Below are positions 18,442 to 27,020 of a DNA stretch of 64,000 bases, in pieces (positions within the stretch are counted from its first letter, which is position 1; every line of letters starts with the position of its first letter). The stretch is taken from the NCBI RefSeq assembly GCF_024169925.1, contig NZ_JALJXF010000001.1, positions 1,308,001 through 1,372,000 of the forward strand, written 5' to 3'. Position numbers and translations under genes: made by a program. The notes under the pieces are model-generated. The model saw only the letters and a program-made list of their open reading frames with translations. It made no database searches and was not told where the DNA came from. Source of the DNA: Methylorubrum extorquens. GTDB taxonomy: Bacteria > Pseudomonadota > Alphaproteobacteria > Rhizobiales > Beijerinckiaceae.

Positions 18442-18789
18442 GCAACCCTCGTACGCATCGCCATCCAGTGCAGAGCTCGCGCCCTCCGCAATGGAGACGG
18501 ATTTACCCGACGTCTCACGGGATCTTAGTCCCTCGGATGATGCCCCCGATACCCAATCGGCCCGGCGCACCCAAGAAACCTTAACGGAATGGTTACCAAG
18601 CCGGGTCCCGCGATCCGGCATTCGCCCCAAGTTCTGACGCTTGCAGCCTTAAACGGGTACGGCCCAAACCGGCCTGGGCTGTGGATAGCCGGCGCGGCCC
18701 ACAGGCAGGTCGCCGCGCTGCGCCTCTTTCGCGGGAGCCGGGCGGGTGGAGCGGCCGTTTCATCCCGAGCACAGATGTCAAAGTAGACG
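18442..18789. other. Divergent intergenic region (giant gene / Hpt gene)
   Basis: The upstream frame of the giant gene stays open here but lacks protein-like character. This region most likely holds the divergent promoters of the giant gene and the Hpt gene. No specific motif was recognised. Confidence 0.4.
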
Positions 18790-19161
18790 ATGAGGACGAA
18801 CGTGGACCTCGAGATACAGCGTGCGCCCCTGCTCGACCGTGCCCACCTCGATGCGCAGACCTTCGGCGATGCCGACCTCGCGCGCGAGGTGTTGAGCCTG
18901 TTCGAGGATCAGTGCCGCCGGCTCCTGCCGGCGCTGGCGGCGGCGAGCCGTCCGGCCGAGGAGCGGGCCGACCTCGCCCACACCCTCAAGGGTGCGGCTC
19001 TCGGGGTCGGAGCGATGCGGGTGGCCGAGACGAGCGGCGCCGTCGAGACCGGGTTGCGCGAGGCGACCACGCGCGCTGGAGACGCGGCCGACCTCCAGGC
19101 GCTCCGGAGCGCCGTCGCCGAGACGCTGGACGCGCTCGCCGCCCTCGACCGGGCGATGTGA
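18790..19161 (+). CDS. Hpt (histidine phosphotransfer) domain protein
   Basis: This 123-residue single-domain protein is a four-helix Hpt module. The phospho-accepting histidine lies in ADLAHTLKGAALGVGAMRVA, matching the family pattern H-x-L-K-G-x-x-x-x-x-G. Helix 1-2 (ARVLSLFEDQ-like REVLSLFEDQCRRLLPAL) precedes it. Hpt proteins shuttle phosphate between hybrid kinases and response regulators in the cytoplasm. No kinase or receiver gene is adjacent. Its only close neighbour is the divergent GPR-like gene, so a link to cell polarity is possible but unproven. Confidence 0.85.
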   Translation: MRTNVDLEIQRAPLLDRAHLDAQTFGDADLAREVLSLFEDQCRRLLPALAAASRPAEERADLAHTLKGAALGVGAMRVAETSGAVETGLREATTRAGDAADLQALRSAVAETLDALAALDRAM

Positions 19162-19373
19162 GGGGCTGCGTTTCGGCCCTCGATGCCTGCGGCGGAAAGA
19201 CCGCCGCCGCGCCGGCTCCGCCGCCCGGCCAACGGACGGGGGGCATCTGCAGCGGCAGCGCGACGGAAAAGCGCCGGCTTCCCGCTTGCTTTCTCACTCC
19301 GCCACCCGCAAGCAGGCGCCACGCCGCCCCCTGAAGGATCGAAGGCGGACGCCGACACGTCCCGGAGCAAGGT

Positions 19374-19694
19374 ATGCCCAAGATCACCTACGTCGATCAC
19401 GCCGGCACGGCCCGCACGATCGACGGTCAGGTCGGCTCGACCGTCATGGAGACGGCGATCCGCAACAACGTTCCGGGCATCGATGCCGAGTGCGGCGGGG
19501 CCTGCGCCTGCGCGACCTGCCACGTCTACGTCGACGAGGCCTGGGCCGAAAAGGTCGGGCCGGCGGAGCCGATGGAGCAGGACATGCTCGACTTCGCCTC
19601 CGACGTGCGCGCGACCTCGCGCCTGTGCTGCCAGATCCGCGTGACGCCCGAACTCGACGGCCTTGTCGTGACGACCCCGGCCCGCCAGGGCTGA
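19374..19694 (+). CDS. [2Fe-2S] ferredoxin, adrenodoxin type
   Basis: This 106-residue electron carrier has cluster ligands Cys40, Cys46 and Cys49 in [14 protein letters not shown] and Cys86 in RLCCQIRV. The spacing C-x5-C-x2-C-x36-C is that of the adrenodoxin/putidaredoxin group. Two extra cysteines (44 and 85) are present. Such ferredoxins serve cytochrome P450s or iron-sulfur biogenesis; no partner reductase is nearby. The next gene begins 18 bases after the stop. Confidence 0.92.
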   Translation: MPKITYVDHAGTARTIDGQVGSTVMETAIRNNVPGIDAECGGACACATCHVYVDEAWAEKVGPAEPMEQDMLDFASDVRATSRLCCQIRVTPELDGLVVTTPARQG

Positions 19695-19712
19695 GGCACG
19701 CCCCTCGCTGTC

Positions 19713-20162
19713 TTGGCAGCCGTTCTCGTTCTCCTGCTGTTCCTGCCCGTGCCGCTCCTGCAGGGGCTGGGCTATACCGGGACCTGCACGCAGAACGACA
19801 CCGATCCGTTCCTGACCGGCGCGTTCCTCAGTCTGCCCTTCGTGGCGGGCTCGTTCGCGCTCACATGGCAAGCGGCGCAGCGCGGGCGGGCCAGCCGTGG
19901 AACGGGCGGCCTTGCCGTGATCGGCCTATCAAGCCTCGTCCTGGCCGGCCTTGCGGTGCTCGCCATGCTGATGAACGCCACCCTGGTGCAGAATACACTC
20001 CTGCTCGGCCTCTCGCCCTGCGGCGGCGACCACACCGACGCACGGTTCGAACCGGAGCATGTCCTGATCGGCGGCCTCTACGGTCTCCCGCCACTGGCCG
20101 TCCTCGTCGCGGCCCTGACCGCCGTGGGGGCCGCCTTGCACGGCGGCCGGCGGCACGGCTGA
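19713..20162 (+). CDS. Small multi-pass membrane protein, TTG start
   Basis: This 149-residue product has about four hydrophobic segments: VLVLLLFLPVPLL near the N-terminus, a second near FLTGAFLSLPFVAGSFALTW, then a third (IGLSSLVLAGLAVLAMLM) and a fourth near the C-terminus. An in-frame TGA immediately upstream (the ferredoxin stop) forces a start at TTG 19713 or later. The close spacing suggests cotranscription with the ferredoxin. Two conserved-looking Cys (GTCTQN and SPCGGDH) lie outside the helices. The family was not recognised. Confidence 0.6.
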   Translation: MAAVLVLLLFLPVPLLQGLGYTGTCTQNDTDPFLTGAFLSLPFVAGSFALTWQAAQRGRASRGTGGLAVIGLSSLVLAGLAVLAMLMNATLVQNTLLLGLSPCGGDHTDARFEPEHVLIGGLYGLPPLAVLVAALTAVGAALHGGRRHG

Positions 20163-20212
20163 AACGCCCTCTCGAGCCATGCCCAACCACATTGGGTCGG
20201 ATCACGCCTCTA

Positions 20213-20373
20213 GAGCATCGTCCTGGATATCGGATCCAGGACGATGCTTTAGGTTCTTGTTTTGGCATCGTCTTTTCCGAAAGCCGGTAGCCACCTTTCG
20301 GGATGGTGCTCTATCGTCTTGTTCTGTCGCGCTTTCTTAGACGAACCGGCGAACACTTCATCGGAAAGTGCTC
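20213..20373. repeat. REP-like repeat cluster
   Basis: The first unit contains a perfect 15-base hairpin, AGCATCGTCCTGGAT / ATCCAGGACGATGCT. The second, GGCATCGTCTTTTCCGAAAGCC ... ACCTTTCGGGATGGTGCTCT, matches the widespread Hyphomicrobiales palindrome of the TTTTCCGAAA...TTTCGG type. A third degenerate unit ends GGAAAGTGCTCTA at about 20373. The cluster lies between convergent genes and may act as a terminator. Confidence 0.6.
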
Positions 20374-21548
20374 TACCGCAGCAGCGCCCGCATCGCTCCG
20401 TCCAGCCCTTCAAGCGTCAGCGGGAACATCCGCTGCGAAAAGATCCGGCGGACCATGCCGATGGAGTGGGTGTGGGCCCAGTGCTCGGCCGGAATGGGGT
20501 TGAGCCAGACCGCCTTCGGGAAGTGAGCGAGCACACGGCCGAGCCAGACATCGCCCGCCTCCTCGTTCCAATGCTCCACCGAACCGCCGGGATGGGCGAT
20601 CTCGTAGGGGCTCATGGAGGCGTCGCCCACGAACACCACGCGGTAGTCGGAGGGATAGGTACGGATCACGTCGAGGAGCGGGATACGCTCGTCGTGGCGG
20701 CGGTGGTTCTCGGTCCACACCGCCTCGTAGGGACAGTTGTGGAAGTAGAAATGCGCGAAGTGCTTGAACTCGGAGCGCGCGGCCGAGAACAGCTCCTCGG
20801 CCAACTCGACATGCCAGTCCATCGATCCGCCGACATCGAGGAAGAGCAACACCTTCACTGCGTTGCGCCGCTCCGGGCGCAGCCGCACGTCGATGAAGCC
20901 CTTGCGGGCGCTCTCGCGGATGGTGCCGTCGAGGTCGAGTTCGTCGGCCGCCCCCGTGCGGGCGAAGCGGCGCAGGCGGCGGAGCGCCACCCGCATGGAG
21001 CGGGTGCCGAGTTCGCGTGAATCGTCGAGATCCTTGAACTCGCGCCGGTCCCAGACCTTGACCGCACGGAAGTTGCGGTTGCCGTCCTGGCCGATACGGA
21101 TTCCCTCCGGATTGTAGCCGTAGGCGCCGAAGGGTGAGGTGCCTCCGGTTCCGATCCATTTCGACCCGCCCTGATGGCGCTCCTTCTGTTCGGCGAGGCG
21201 CTGTTTCAACGTCTCGAACAGCTTGTCCCAGCCCAGCGCCTTCAACTCGGCCTTCTCATCCTCGGAGAGATACTTCTCGGCGAGCTTGCGCAGCCATTCC
21301 TCGGGGATGGCGGCGGGTTCGACCGCCTCGCCCAGCGTTTCCAGCCCTTTGAAGACCGAGGCGAACACCCGGTCGAACCGGTCGAGGTTGGACTCGTCCT
21401 TCACCAGCACGGTGCGGGCGAGGAAGTAGAACTCCTCTACGCGCTTGTCCGCGAGGTCGCGCTCCATCGCCTGGAGCAGGGTGAGGTATTCGCGCAGGGA
21501 CACCGGTACGCGGGCCTCGCGCAGGCCCGTAAAGAATTGGAGCAGCAT
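20373..21548 (-). CDS. CoxE-like von Willebrand factor A domain protein
   Basis: This 391-residue soluble protein has an N-terminal helical region (LREARVPVSLREYLTLLQAM), as in CoxE. Its C-terminal VWA domain begins VKVLLFLDVGGSMDWHVELA. The metal (MIDAS) motif is D-x-G-x-S instead of D-x-S-x-S, a common CoxE-family form. These proteins normally pair with a MoxR AAA ATPase, acting as a metallochaperone-like remodelling pair. No moxR gene is adjacent here. ATG 21548 gives the usual family N-terminus. Confidence 0.87.
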   Translation of the reverse strand: MLLQFFTGLREARVPVSLREYLTLLQAMERDLADKRVEEFYFLARTVLVKDESNLDRFDRVFASVFKGLETLGEAVEPAAIPEEWLRKLAEKYLSEDEKAELKALGWDKLFETLKQRLAEQKERHQGGSKWIGTGGTSPFGAYGYNPEGIRIGQDGNRNFRAVKVWDRREFKDLDDSRELGTRSMRVALRRLRRFARTGAADELDLDGTIRESARKGFIDVRLRPERRNAVKVLLFLDVGGSMDWHVELAEELFSAARSEFKHFAHFYFHNCPYEAVWTENHRRHDERIPLLDVIRTYPSDYRVVFVGDASMSPYEIAHPGGSVEHWNEEAGDVWLGRVLAHFPKAVWLNPIPAEHWAHTHSIGMVRRIFSQRMFPLTLEGLDGAMRALLR

Positions 21549-21785
21549 GAGGCCTAAACGCCCGAGCCCGGCCTGCGGGTCAAGCCGATGCCGGACACCG
21601 GGGCCGGGCGATGCCGCGGCCCCTGGAACAGCCGGATCGGTCGCCGCTCCTGTGGACAGCGGCGCTTTCCGGTGGATATCACCCGGGATCGCCTTTGTGC
21701 GGAAGGAACAGCCGTCATCTCAACGGACGTAAGATGCATCGCACAATGCACGACGCGTTCGTGACTTGACGATGGGAAGGACCCC

Positions 21786-22184
21786 ATGCCCGTGGTCTTG
21801 CGATCCCTGAGCGATTTCAAGAAATTCCTCCGCAAACCCGGAGCGACCCTGCAAATCGTCCAGAACACTTTCGTCGATCGTCAGGACGCCGAGTCCCGCG
21901 CCGCCTATCGCCGCAAGGGCCTCTACGAGCCACGGACTCTTCGGGCGATGTCGAAGAAGGCCGCCGTGTTCGACGTGAAGGGCCATGATAGCACCGTGTG
22001 GCTGTACTGGGATCGCGGCACCCGACACTGGCGCTTCTCGGGCGACACCGTCACGGTTCCGCTCAACGCCGCCCTCGGCCCGCCCGACGCGGTGGTCTAT
22101 CGCTGCACTCTGCCTCAGCAGAGCGGGCAACGCCGCTCCGCCGCCAAGCGCGGAGACGATGAGGCGATGCTACCGGGGCTGTAA
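21786..22184 (+). CDS. Hypothetical basic protein, 132 residues
   Basis: The start has a clear Shine-Dalgarno (GGGAAGG before ATG 21786). The sequence is soluble and moderately basic, with FKKFLRKPGATLQIVQNTFV and VWLYWDRGTRHWRFSGDTVT as its most distinctive parts. No family was recognised. A GGAAC at about 21705 lacks a correctly spaced CGTT, so an EcfG promoter cannot be claimed. Confidence 0.6.
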   Translation: MPVVLRSLSDFKKFLRKPGATLQIVQNTFVDRQDAESRAAYRRKGLYEPRTLRAMSKKAAVFDVKGHDSTVWLYWDRGTRHWRFSGDTVTVPLNAALGPPDAVVYRCTLPQQSGQRRSAAKRGDDEAMLPGL

Positions 22185-22554
22185 CTGCAGGCTCCGACCC
22201 ATAGAGTTCGGCCGTCACGGCGGGGCCGAACGGTCGCGGATCTGCCGTGATCATGAAAGCCGGCGGGCTCGACCTGCCGAGATCGCTGGTCAGCTCGGAC
22301 TGACCTCTCACACTTTGTTGAACGGACGAATCAAGCGCCCCTCATCGTACCTTTGATCGAACCTCAGCTTGCGTGCACCACCTGGAGAGATCCCAACCTG
22401 CTGTCTGATCCGGACTGATCGTTCGCAATAGCAGCCAAATCGTGGTTTTTCCCGATTTTGCAGTCGTTTTCCGGGCAAATGGTGCAAAACGGACTTGAAT
22501 CTTTTCTAGATCCTTTTAGCTCACAAGAACGAGGGGAAAATAGGATCATTTACA
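22185..22554. other. Intergenic region with AT-rich mucR leader
   Basis: A hairpin, GTTCGGCC / GGCCGAAC (22206-22231), lies after the upstream gene. From about 22430 to 22550 the sequence is AT-rich with several T-tracts (GGTTTTTCCC, CGTTTTCC), resembling the leader of the other MucR gene. No gene is seen. Confidence 0.45.
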
Positions 22555-23085
22555 ATGTCGGATAACAGTCAGGTCTCGCAACACGACCGTATCGAGCTCG
22601 CTGCCGATCTCGTCTCGGCTTATGTCTCCAACAACTCTCTGCCATCGCCCGAACTCGCGGGTTTGATTGTTCAGGTTCATGCCGCCCTCGTCGCCCTGTC
22701 GGCCCCGCAGGCGCCCAAGGAAGAAGAAGTCGAGCGGGCGACACCGGCACAGATCAAGAAGTCGATCACGCCGGATGCCCTGATCTCCTTCATCGACGGC
22801 AAGCCCTACAAGACGCTCAAGCGGCACCTGACCACGCACGGTCTCGACATCGAGGGCTACCGCCGCCGCTACGGCCTGCCGGCCGATTATCCGACGGTCT
22901 CCTCCAACTATTCGGCCGCGCGCTCTGCCCTCGCCAAGGATCTCGGCCTCGGCCAGCAGCGCCGCAAATCCTCGGCGAAGACCGCGGAGCCGGTCGATGA
23001 GGTGGTGGCGGAAGCAGCTCCCGAGCCGCGCCGCAAGACCGCCGCGGAAGGCCGCAAGACCGGCGGGCGCCGCAAGGCCGCCTGA
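22555..23085 (+). CDS. MucR/Ros family transcriptional regulator, second copy
   Basis: This 176-residue paralogue of the gene at 5246 has the same N-terminal ADLVSAYVSNN and DNA-binding region (KKSITPDALISFIDGKPYKT, then LKRHLTTHGLDIEGYRRRYG). The two cysteine positions are Ser78 and Asp81. Both histidines, His91 and His95, are kept. It is therefore intermediate between classical Ros and the copy at 5246, and still cannot form a Cys2His2 zinc site. The C-terminus is Lys/Arg-rich. MucR proteins are global regulators of surface polysaccharide, motility and cell-cycle genes in this order. Confidence 0.9.
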   Translation: MSDNSQVSQHDRIELAADLVSAYVSNNSLPSPELAGLIVQVHAALVALSAPQAPKEEEVERATPAQIKKSITPDALISFIDGKPYKTLKRHLTTHGLDIEGYRRRYGLPADYPTVSSNYSAARSALAKDLGLGQQRRKSSAKTAEPVDEVVAEAAPEPRRKTAAEGRKTGGRRKAA

Positions 23086-23099
23086 GGATCGATGCCGCG

Positions 23100-23125
23100 C
23101 CGGCGGAGTCATCGGACTCCGCCGG
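23100..23125 (+). terminator. Hairpin after the second mucR gene
   Basis: A perfect 11-base stem CCGGCGGAGTC / GACTCCGCCGG with an ATCG loop begins 15 bases after the stop codon. There is no T-run, so termination may be inefficient or Rho-assisted. Confidence 0.55.
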
Positions 23126-23829
23126 CCGGCCTCTGGTGCGTTGACGTTGGTCCGCGCAGCGACGGTCCCGGCCGATCGAAAGGCCGCCCGGCCTGCCTAC
23201 GGCTCTCGATGGATCACATGGAAGGCTCGCAGCGGCAGCGTCTCGCTGTTGACACGCTCGGCTTCCCCGTGGCCTGCCGTCTTCTGCTCGCCGCAGACCT
23301 CACGCGTAAGACGCGGCGCGCCGATTGCGGAACACGCTTTTTCGCAAAACGGGGCACCGACACGACAGGACCGCGCGGCACCCGCATTCTGCTAAGCGGG
23401 CGGGGGAGGGACGTCGAATTTCCGCGCCGGAGCACCCGGTACGGATGCCGAATTCGAAACCTCCCAAGGTCGCTCAGATCGTCGCGTACGATCCGACGCA
23501 ACCGGCCCGGCCATGCCGGCTCCCGGACCTCCGCGTCATACGATTTTCGATTGATGGCTTCTGGTTTCGCCCCACGGCATCCATCCCGCGGTGATCCAAT
23601 CGGATGCCAATCAGGCGGATCTCCAGAACGTCCTTCAGGGCATCGTCACGCGCGATGGACGATGGCTTTCGACAACCGATGCGGCAAGACTTGAGACACC
23701 CCGCTGTCCTGGGTTTGGCTTCCGGACAGCATCAGGACTCGATCAGCCGGCGAAGACCACGGATCGGCTTTCACTCGGACGGACATCAGGGTGACGCAAC
23801 AACGGCACCGGCGCCCGTCGAGCAAATAA
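23126..23829. other. About 700 bases without a supportable gene
   Basis: Several short frames exist on both strands, but none shows a ribosome site, protein-like composition or family motif. It may hold regulatory sequence or decayed coding sequence. Confidence 0.4.
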
Positions 23830-24525
23830 TCAGGCGTCGGGCATCGCCGACTGGATGAGACGGTCGGAGGAGAGGTCCTCCTCGTCATACCCGAGGAGTT
23901 CGGCGAGGCGGCCGCGGGCGCGGCTGACGCGGCTCTTCACCGTGCCGACCTTGCAGCCCATGATGGTCGCCGCCTCCTCGTAGGAGACACCCTCGGCACC
24001 CACCAGCACGAGGGCCTCGCGCTGGTCCGGCGGCAGCTTGGCGAGCGCCGTCTGCAGATCCTCGACGTCGAGCCGGTCGCCCTGATGCGGCGCGGTGGCG
24101 AGGCGTGCGGCGTAGGAGCCGTCCTGATCCTCGACCTCGCGCACGCGCTTGCGGTGATCCGAGTAGAAGATGTTGCGCAGGATCGTGAAGAGCCATGCGT
24201 TGAGGTTCGTGCCCGGCTGGAAGCGGGCGCGGTGCTGCCAGCCCTTGAGCAGGGTGTCCTGCACGAGGTCGTCGGAGCGCGCCGGGTTCGAGGTCAGCGA
24301 CAGGGCGAAGGCGCGCAGGGACGGCACTGCGGAGAGCAGGCCGTTGCGGAATTCGGGATCGATCCGCTCGCCCTGGGCCTTGAGGGCCGCTTCGAGCTTG
24401 CCGATCAGCTCGGAGAAGCGTGACGGCGTGTCCTCGCCGGCGCCGAGCGTGTCGTACACGCTGCGCAGATGATCGCCGAGATGGCTGCGGATCGAGTCGG
24501 AAAGTTTGGGACGGCCGTCTGTCAT
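23830..24525 (-). CDS. EcfG-like ECF sigma factor with NepR-like N-terminal extension
   Basis: The 231-residue protein is numbered from ATG 24525; ATG 24564 would add 13 residues. Region 2 (about 57-125) contains SDDLVQDTLLKGWQHRARFQ and NLNAWLFTILRNIFYSDHRK. Region 4 (about 152-212) contains LPPDQREALVLVGAEGVSYE and GTVKSRVSRARGRLAELLGY. These are close to EcfG, the general stress sigma factor of alphaproteobacteria. Residues 10-48 (SIRSHLGDHLRSVYDTLGAG ... TPSRFSELIGKLEAAL) resemble the two helices of its anti-sigma factor NepR. The protein may therefore be self-inhibited. No separate nepR or phyR is adjacent. Confidence 0.85.
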   Translation of the reverse strand: MTDGRPKLSDSIRSHLGDHLRSVYDTLGAGEDTPSRFSELIGKLEAALKAQGERIDPEFRNGLLSAVPSLRAFALSLTSNPARSDDLVQDTLLKGWQHRARFQPGTNLNAWLFTILRNIFYSDHRKRVREVEDQDGSYAARLATAPHQGDRLDVEDLQTALAKLPPDQREALVLVGAEGVSYEEAATIMGCKVGTVKSRVSRARGRLAELLGYDEEDLSSDRLIQSAMPDA

Positions 24526-24812
24526 CGCGGGACGATCCAGGGTCGCTTCGGTATCGTTACGCATCGGGCACTTCGCGATCGGGACTTTTCGGCAAAGACG
24601 GTGCAGTGCAGCACGCGGGGCAGGCCCCGGCACGGCCCTTAACATAGCTGTAGCGCATCGCTCCGATCCAGCACACCCGCGCCACGCGAAATACTGCCAC
24701 GCTTGCACACGGGACGGTAGGCTGTCGCCCCAAAGAGTGAGATGATTCGCCGATCCTGCCGCGTGAATGCGGCAAATCGGCAGGTCCATCCGCTTTTTCC
24801 GATCGACCGCCC

Positions 24813-25628
24813 TCAGGCCGCGCCGTGGATATCCGGCATCGGACGCTGCCGCGTCGCGCCCTTCAGCACCCGCACCACCCCGTCGGTGAGAACGAGGGTG
24901 TCGCCGCGCTCCAGTTCAGTCCAGGTCTCGTCGCGGGTCAGCGCCCGCGTGGCGATCATGGTGACGATATCTGTCTCGGTGGTCTCCTGAGCGAAATCGA
25001 CCCGCCAATCCTCGTCGATCAGCGTCGCCGTGCCGAACGGCGCCCGGCGGGTGAGGTAGCAGAGCCGCTTGCCGCAATGGGCATAGAGCACGCGACTGTC
25101 GGTGAGCAGCATGTTGAAAACACCGCGCTCCGAAAGGATGCGGGCGTAACCCGCAATGGCCGCCTCCAGGGTCGCGGCGCGGGGCGGCTTGGGGAAGCGC
25201 TCCTGGAGTTGCGACAGCATCCAGCAGAAAGCGTGTTCGCTGTCGGTGGTGCCGATCGGCTCGAACCGGCCGAGCGGCAGCCGCTTCACGCCCTTGAGCT
25301 GGCCGTTATGGGCGAAGGTCCAGCGCCGGCCCCACAGCTCGCGGGAGAAGGGATGGGTGTTCTCGAGGCTGACGCGCCCGCGATTGGCCTTGCGGACATG
25401 GGCCACGACGATGCGGCTCTTGATCGGATAGCGGCGCAGGAGCTTGGCGAGTTCGGAGCGTGCACTGGGCTCGGGGTCGTGGAAGGAGCGGCAACCGCGC
25501 CCCTCGTAGAAGGTGATACCCCAGCCGTCGGCATGCGGGCCGGTCTCGCCGCCGCGCCGGGCCAGGGCGGCGAAGGAGAAGCGGATATCGGTCGGCACAT
25601 TCGCGCTCATTCCGAGCAGTTCGCACAT
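24813..25628 (-). CDS. Class II glutamine amidotransferase (YafJ-like)
   Basis: This 271-residue protein is a stand-alone glutaminase-type Ntn hydrolase. After Met removal the nucleophile is Cys2 (MCELLGMSANVPTDI). Active-site context follows: ETGPHADGWGITFYEG, VVAHVRKANRGRVSLENTHP (Arg and Asn binding glutamine), FAHNGQLKG and GTTDSEHAFCWMLSQL. It lacks the synthase domain of GltB or PurF. It either transfers ammonia to an unknown acceptor or hydrolyses a glutamyl compound, as YafJ/Gat1 proteins do. A REP-like element separates it from the next genes. Confidence 0.9.
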   Translation of the reverse strand: MCELLGMSANVPTDIRFSFAALARRGGETGPHADGWGITFYEGRGCRSFHDPEPSARSELAKLLRRYPIKSRIVVAHVRKANRGRVSLENTHPFSRELWGRRWTFAHNGQLKGVKRLPLGRFEPIGTTDSEHAFCWMLSQLQERFPKPPRAATLEAAIAGYARILSERGVFNMLLTDSRVLYAHCGKRLCYLTRRAPFGTATLIDEDWRVDFAQETTETDIVTMIATRALTRDETWTELERGDTLVLTDGVVRVLKGATRQRPMPDIHGAA

Positions 25629-25688
25629 GGTAGCCGGGGTCTTCTGCGTCGCGCGCGGTGGGATCGAAGAGGGGCGGGGAGGGGAAAC

Positions 25689-25795
25689 TAGAGCGCATAC
25701 CGGCGAAGTGGAAACCGGTTCGTCGGAAGAATGCGCATCAAAACAAGGATCGAGCGACGCCGGCCCGGTGCGATCAGCTTGGATACGGCTCTAGG
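25689..25795. repeat. REP-like palindromic element
   Basis: The element starts TAGAGCGCATACCGGCGAAG, continues through AAACCGGTTCGTCGGAAGAA and ATGCGCATCAAAACAA, and ends GGCTCT. It has the same arms and CCGGTT centre as the repeat at 20213, in the opposite orientation. It lies between the amidotransferase gene and the upstream end of the ActF-like gene. Confidence 0.6.
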
Positions 25796-27020
25796 AAGCT
25801 TCGGGGGGCGGAACAACCGATTTGGGGCGCATGTCCCCCGCCGCCGCGCCCGGTCTCCCCCGCGCGCCCTCGCGGCCCGGCCAGACAGGAGTGACGGCGA
25901 GCCCCGGAATCAGGCGCCGGACCGCAGGCGCCAGTCCCAGGGCGAGCCCGATCATCCCGGCGAGCGCCAACAGGTCGGTGAGGCCGACGCGAAAGTAGCC
26001 GCGGAAGGCGGGCGTGACGAACCAGAACAGCTCGGCGAGATGGACCGCGACCGCGAGCGCCGCCACCAGCCGCGTGCGGTTCTCGCCGGGACGCAGGGTC
26101 AGGATGGCGGCAAGACCCACCACGATGGCGGCGGATAGTGCCAGGGCGCGGCCGGAAAAGCCTGCGCGCAGCCGATACCACGCGGCGGCCCCCGGATCGG
26201 CGGCGGCGCCGAGCATCAGGAACTGCACGACATGCAGGCCGGCCCAAACGAGGAGCAGCACAGCGAGCGGCGTGAGCCGATCGTGGCGGCGCCGGGCGGG
26301 GCCGGCGTCGGGCGGCGCAACGAGGATTGCGGCGGCGAGCGCCAGACTCGACCACGCCGCCAGCACCAGCAATCCGAAGGCGCTGGCATGGAAGCGGGGG
26401 CCGGGATCGGTTCCGACCGACATGACGAGGTCGCCGGCCGCCAGCGTGCCGACCACGGTGTGGAGGCCGAGGCCGAGCACGGCGCGCCCGTCGTCGATCC
26501 GCCCGGCCTTGGCCCAGGGCTCGCCGCCGCGGCGGGCGAAGAGCAGGGCGAGCCCGGTCCAGAGCGCGAAATAGAGGGCGAGGCGGGCGGCGAGCAGCGG
26601 CGGCGCGGCTCCGAGGAGGGCGAGCGGACCATCCGGCCCGGCGCTTTCCGGCGCCGGGTAGAGCAGGAACGCGGCCACCGGGATCGGCAGCGCGAGGATC
26701 GCGGCCACCGGCATCAGAACCAGCAGACCGCGCAGGGTCTCGAGCAACGCGGTCTCGGGCTGCGGGCGCCACGCATCGGCCCGCTCGATCATGATGACGA
26801 CGGGCAGCGCGCCCGCCGGCAGGGCGAGAAGGCAGGTCCAGGCGGCGAGATAGGCGGGCGCGAGCCGGGGCAGCCCGGCATGGTGGAGCGCCAGCAGCAG
26901 GCAGGCCATTCCCACGGCGAAGGCCGCCGCCGGGCGGCGGGCCGGATCGCGGAAATACGCACCCGCGGATTTCGCCCCCGTCGCCTTGCGGGCGGCACCG
27001 CCCTTCTCCTCCGCGCTCAC
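25791..27020 (-). CDS. ActF-like membrane subunit of alternative complex III
   Basis: This 409-residue integral membrane protein has about ten hydrophobic segments, including FAVGMACLLLALHHAGLPRL, ALYFALWTGLALLFARRGG, LAVLLLVWAGLHVVQFLMLG and LLALAGMIGLALGLAPAVRR. The arrangement and length match ActF, one of the two quinol-module membrane subunits of alternative complex III. It starts at GTG 27020, overlapping the TGA stop of the fused ActC-ActD gene (GTGA), so the two are translationally coupled. The assignment rests mostly on that context plus topology. Confidence 0.7.
   Translation of the reverse strand: MSAEEKGGAARKATGAKSAGAYFRDPARRPAAAFAVGMACLLLALHHAGLPRLAPAYLAAWTCLLALPAGALPVVIMIERADAWRPQPETALLETLRGLLVLMPVAAILALPIPVAAFLLYPAPESAGPDGPLALLGAAPPLLAARLALYFALWTGLALLFARRGGEPWAKAGRIDDGRAVLGLGLHTVVGTLAAGDLVMSVGTDPGPRFHASAFGLLVLAAWSSLALAAAILVAPPDAGPARRRHDRLTPLAVLLLVWAGLHVVQFLMLGAAADPGAAAWYRLRAGFSGRALALSAAIVVGLAAILTLRPGENRTRLVAALAVAVHLAELFWFVTPAFRGYFRVGLTDLLALAGMIGLALGLAPAVRRLIPGLAVTPVWPGREGARGRPGAAAGDMRPKSVVPPPEAS

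Noticed and set aside
21705..21735. Further EcfG promoter before the hypothetical gene at 21786
   Set aside because: GGAAC is followed by CGTA at 18 bases, too far from consensus.
23092..23694. 200-residue frame after second mucR
   Set aside because: No ribosome site, no motif, and it includes the hairpin after mucR.
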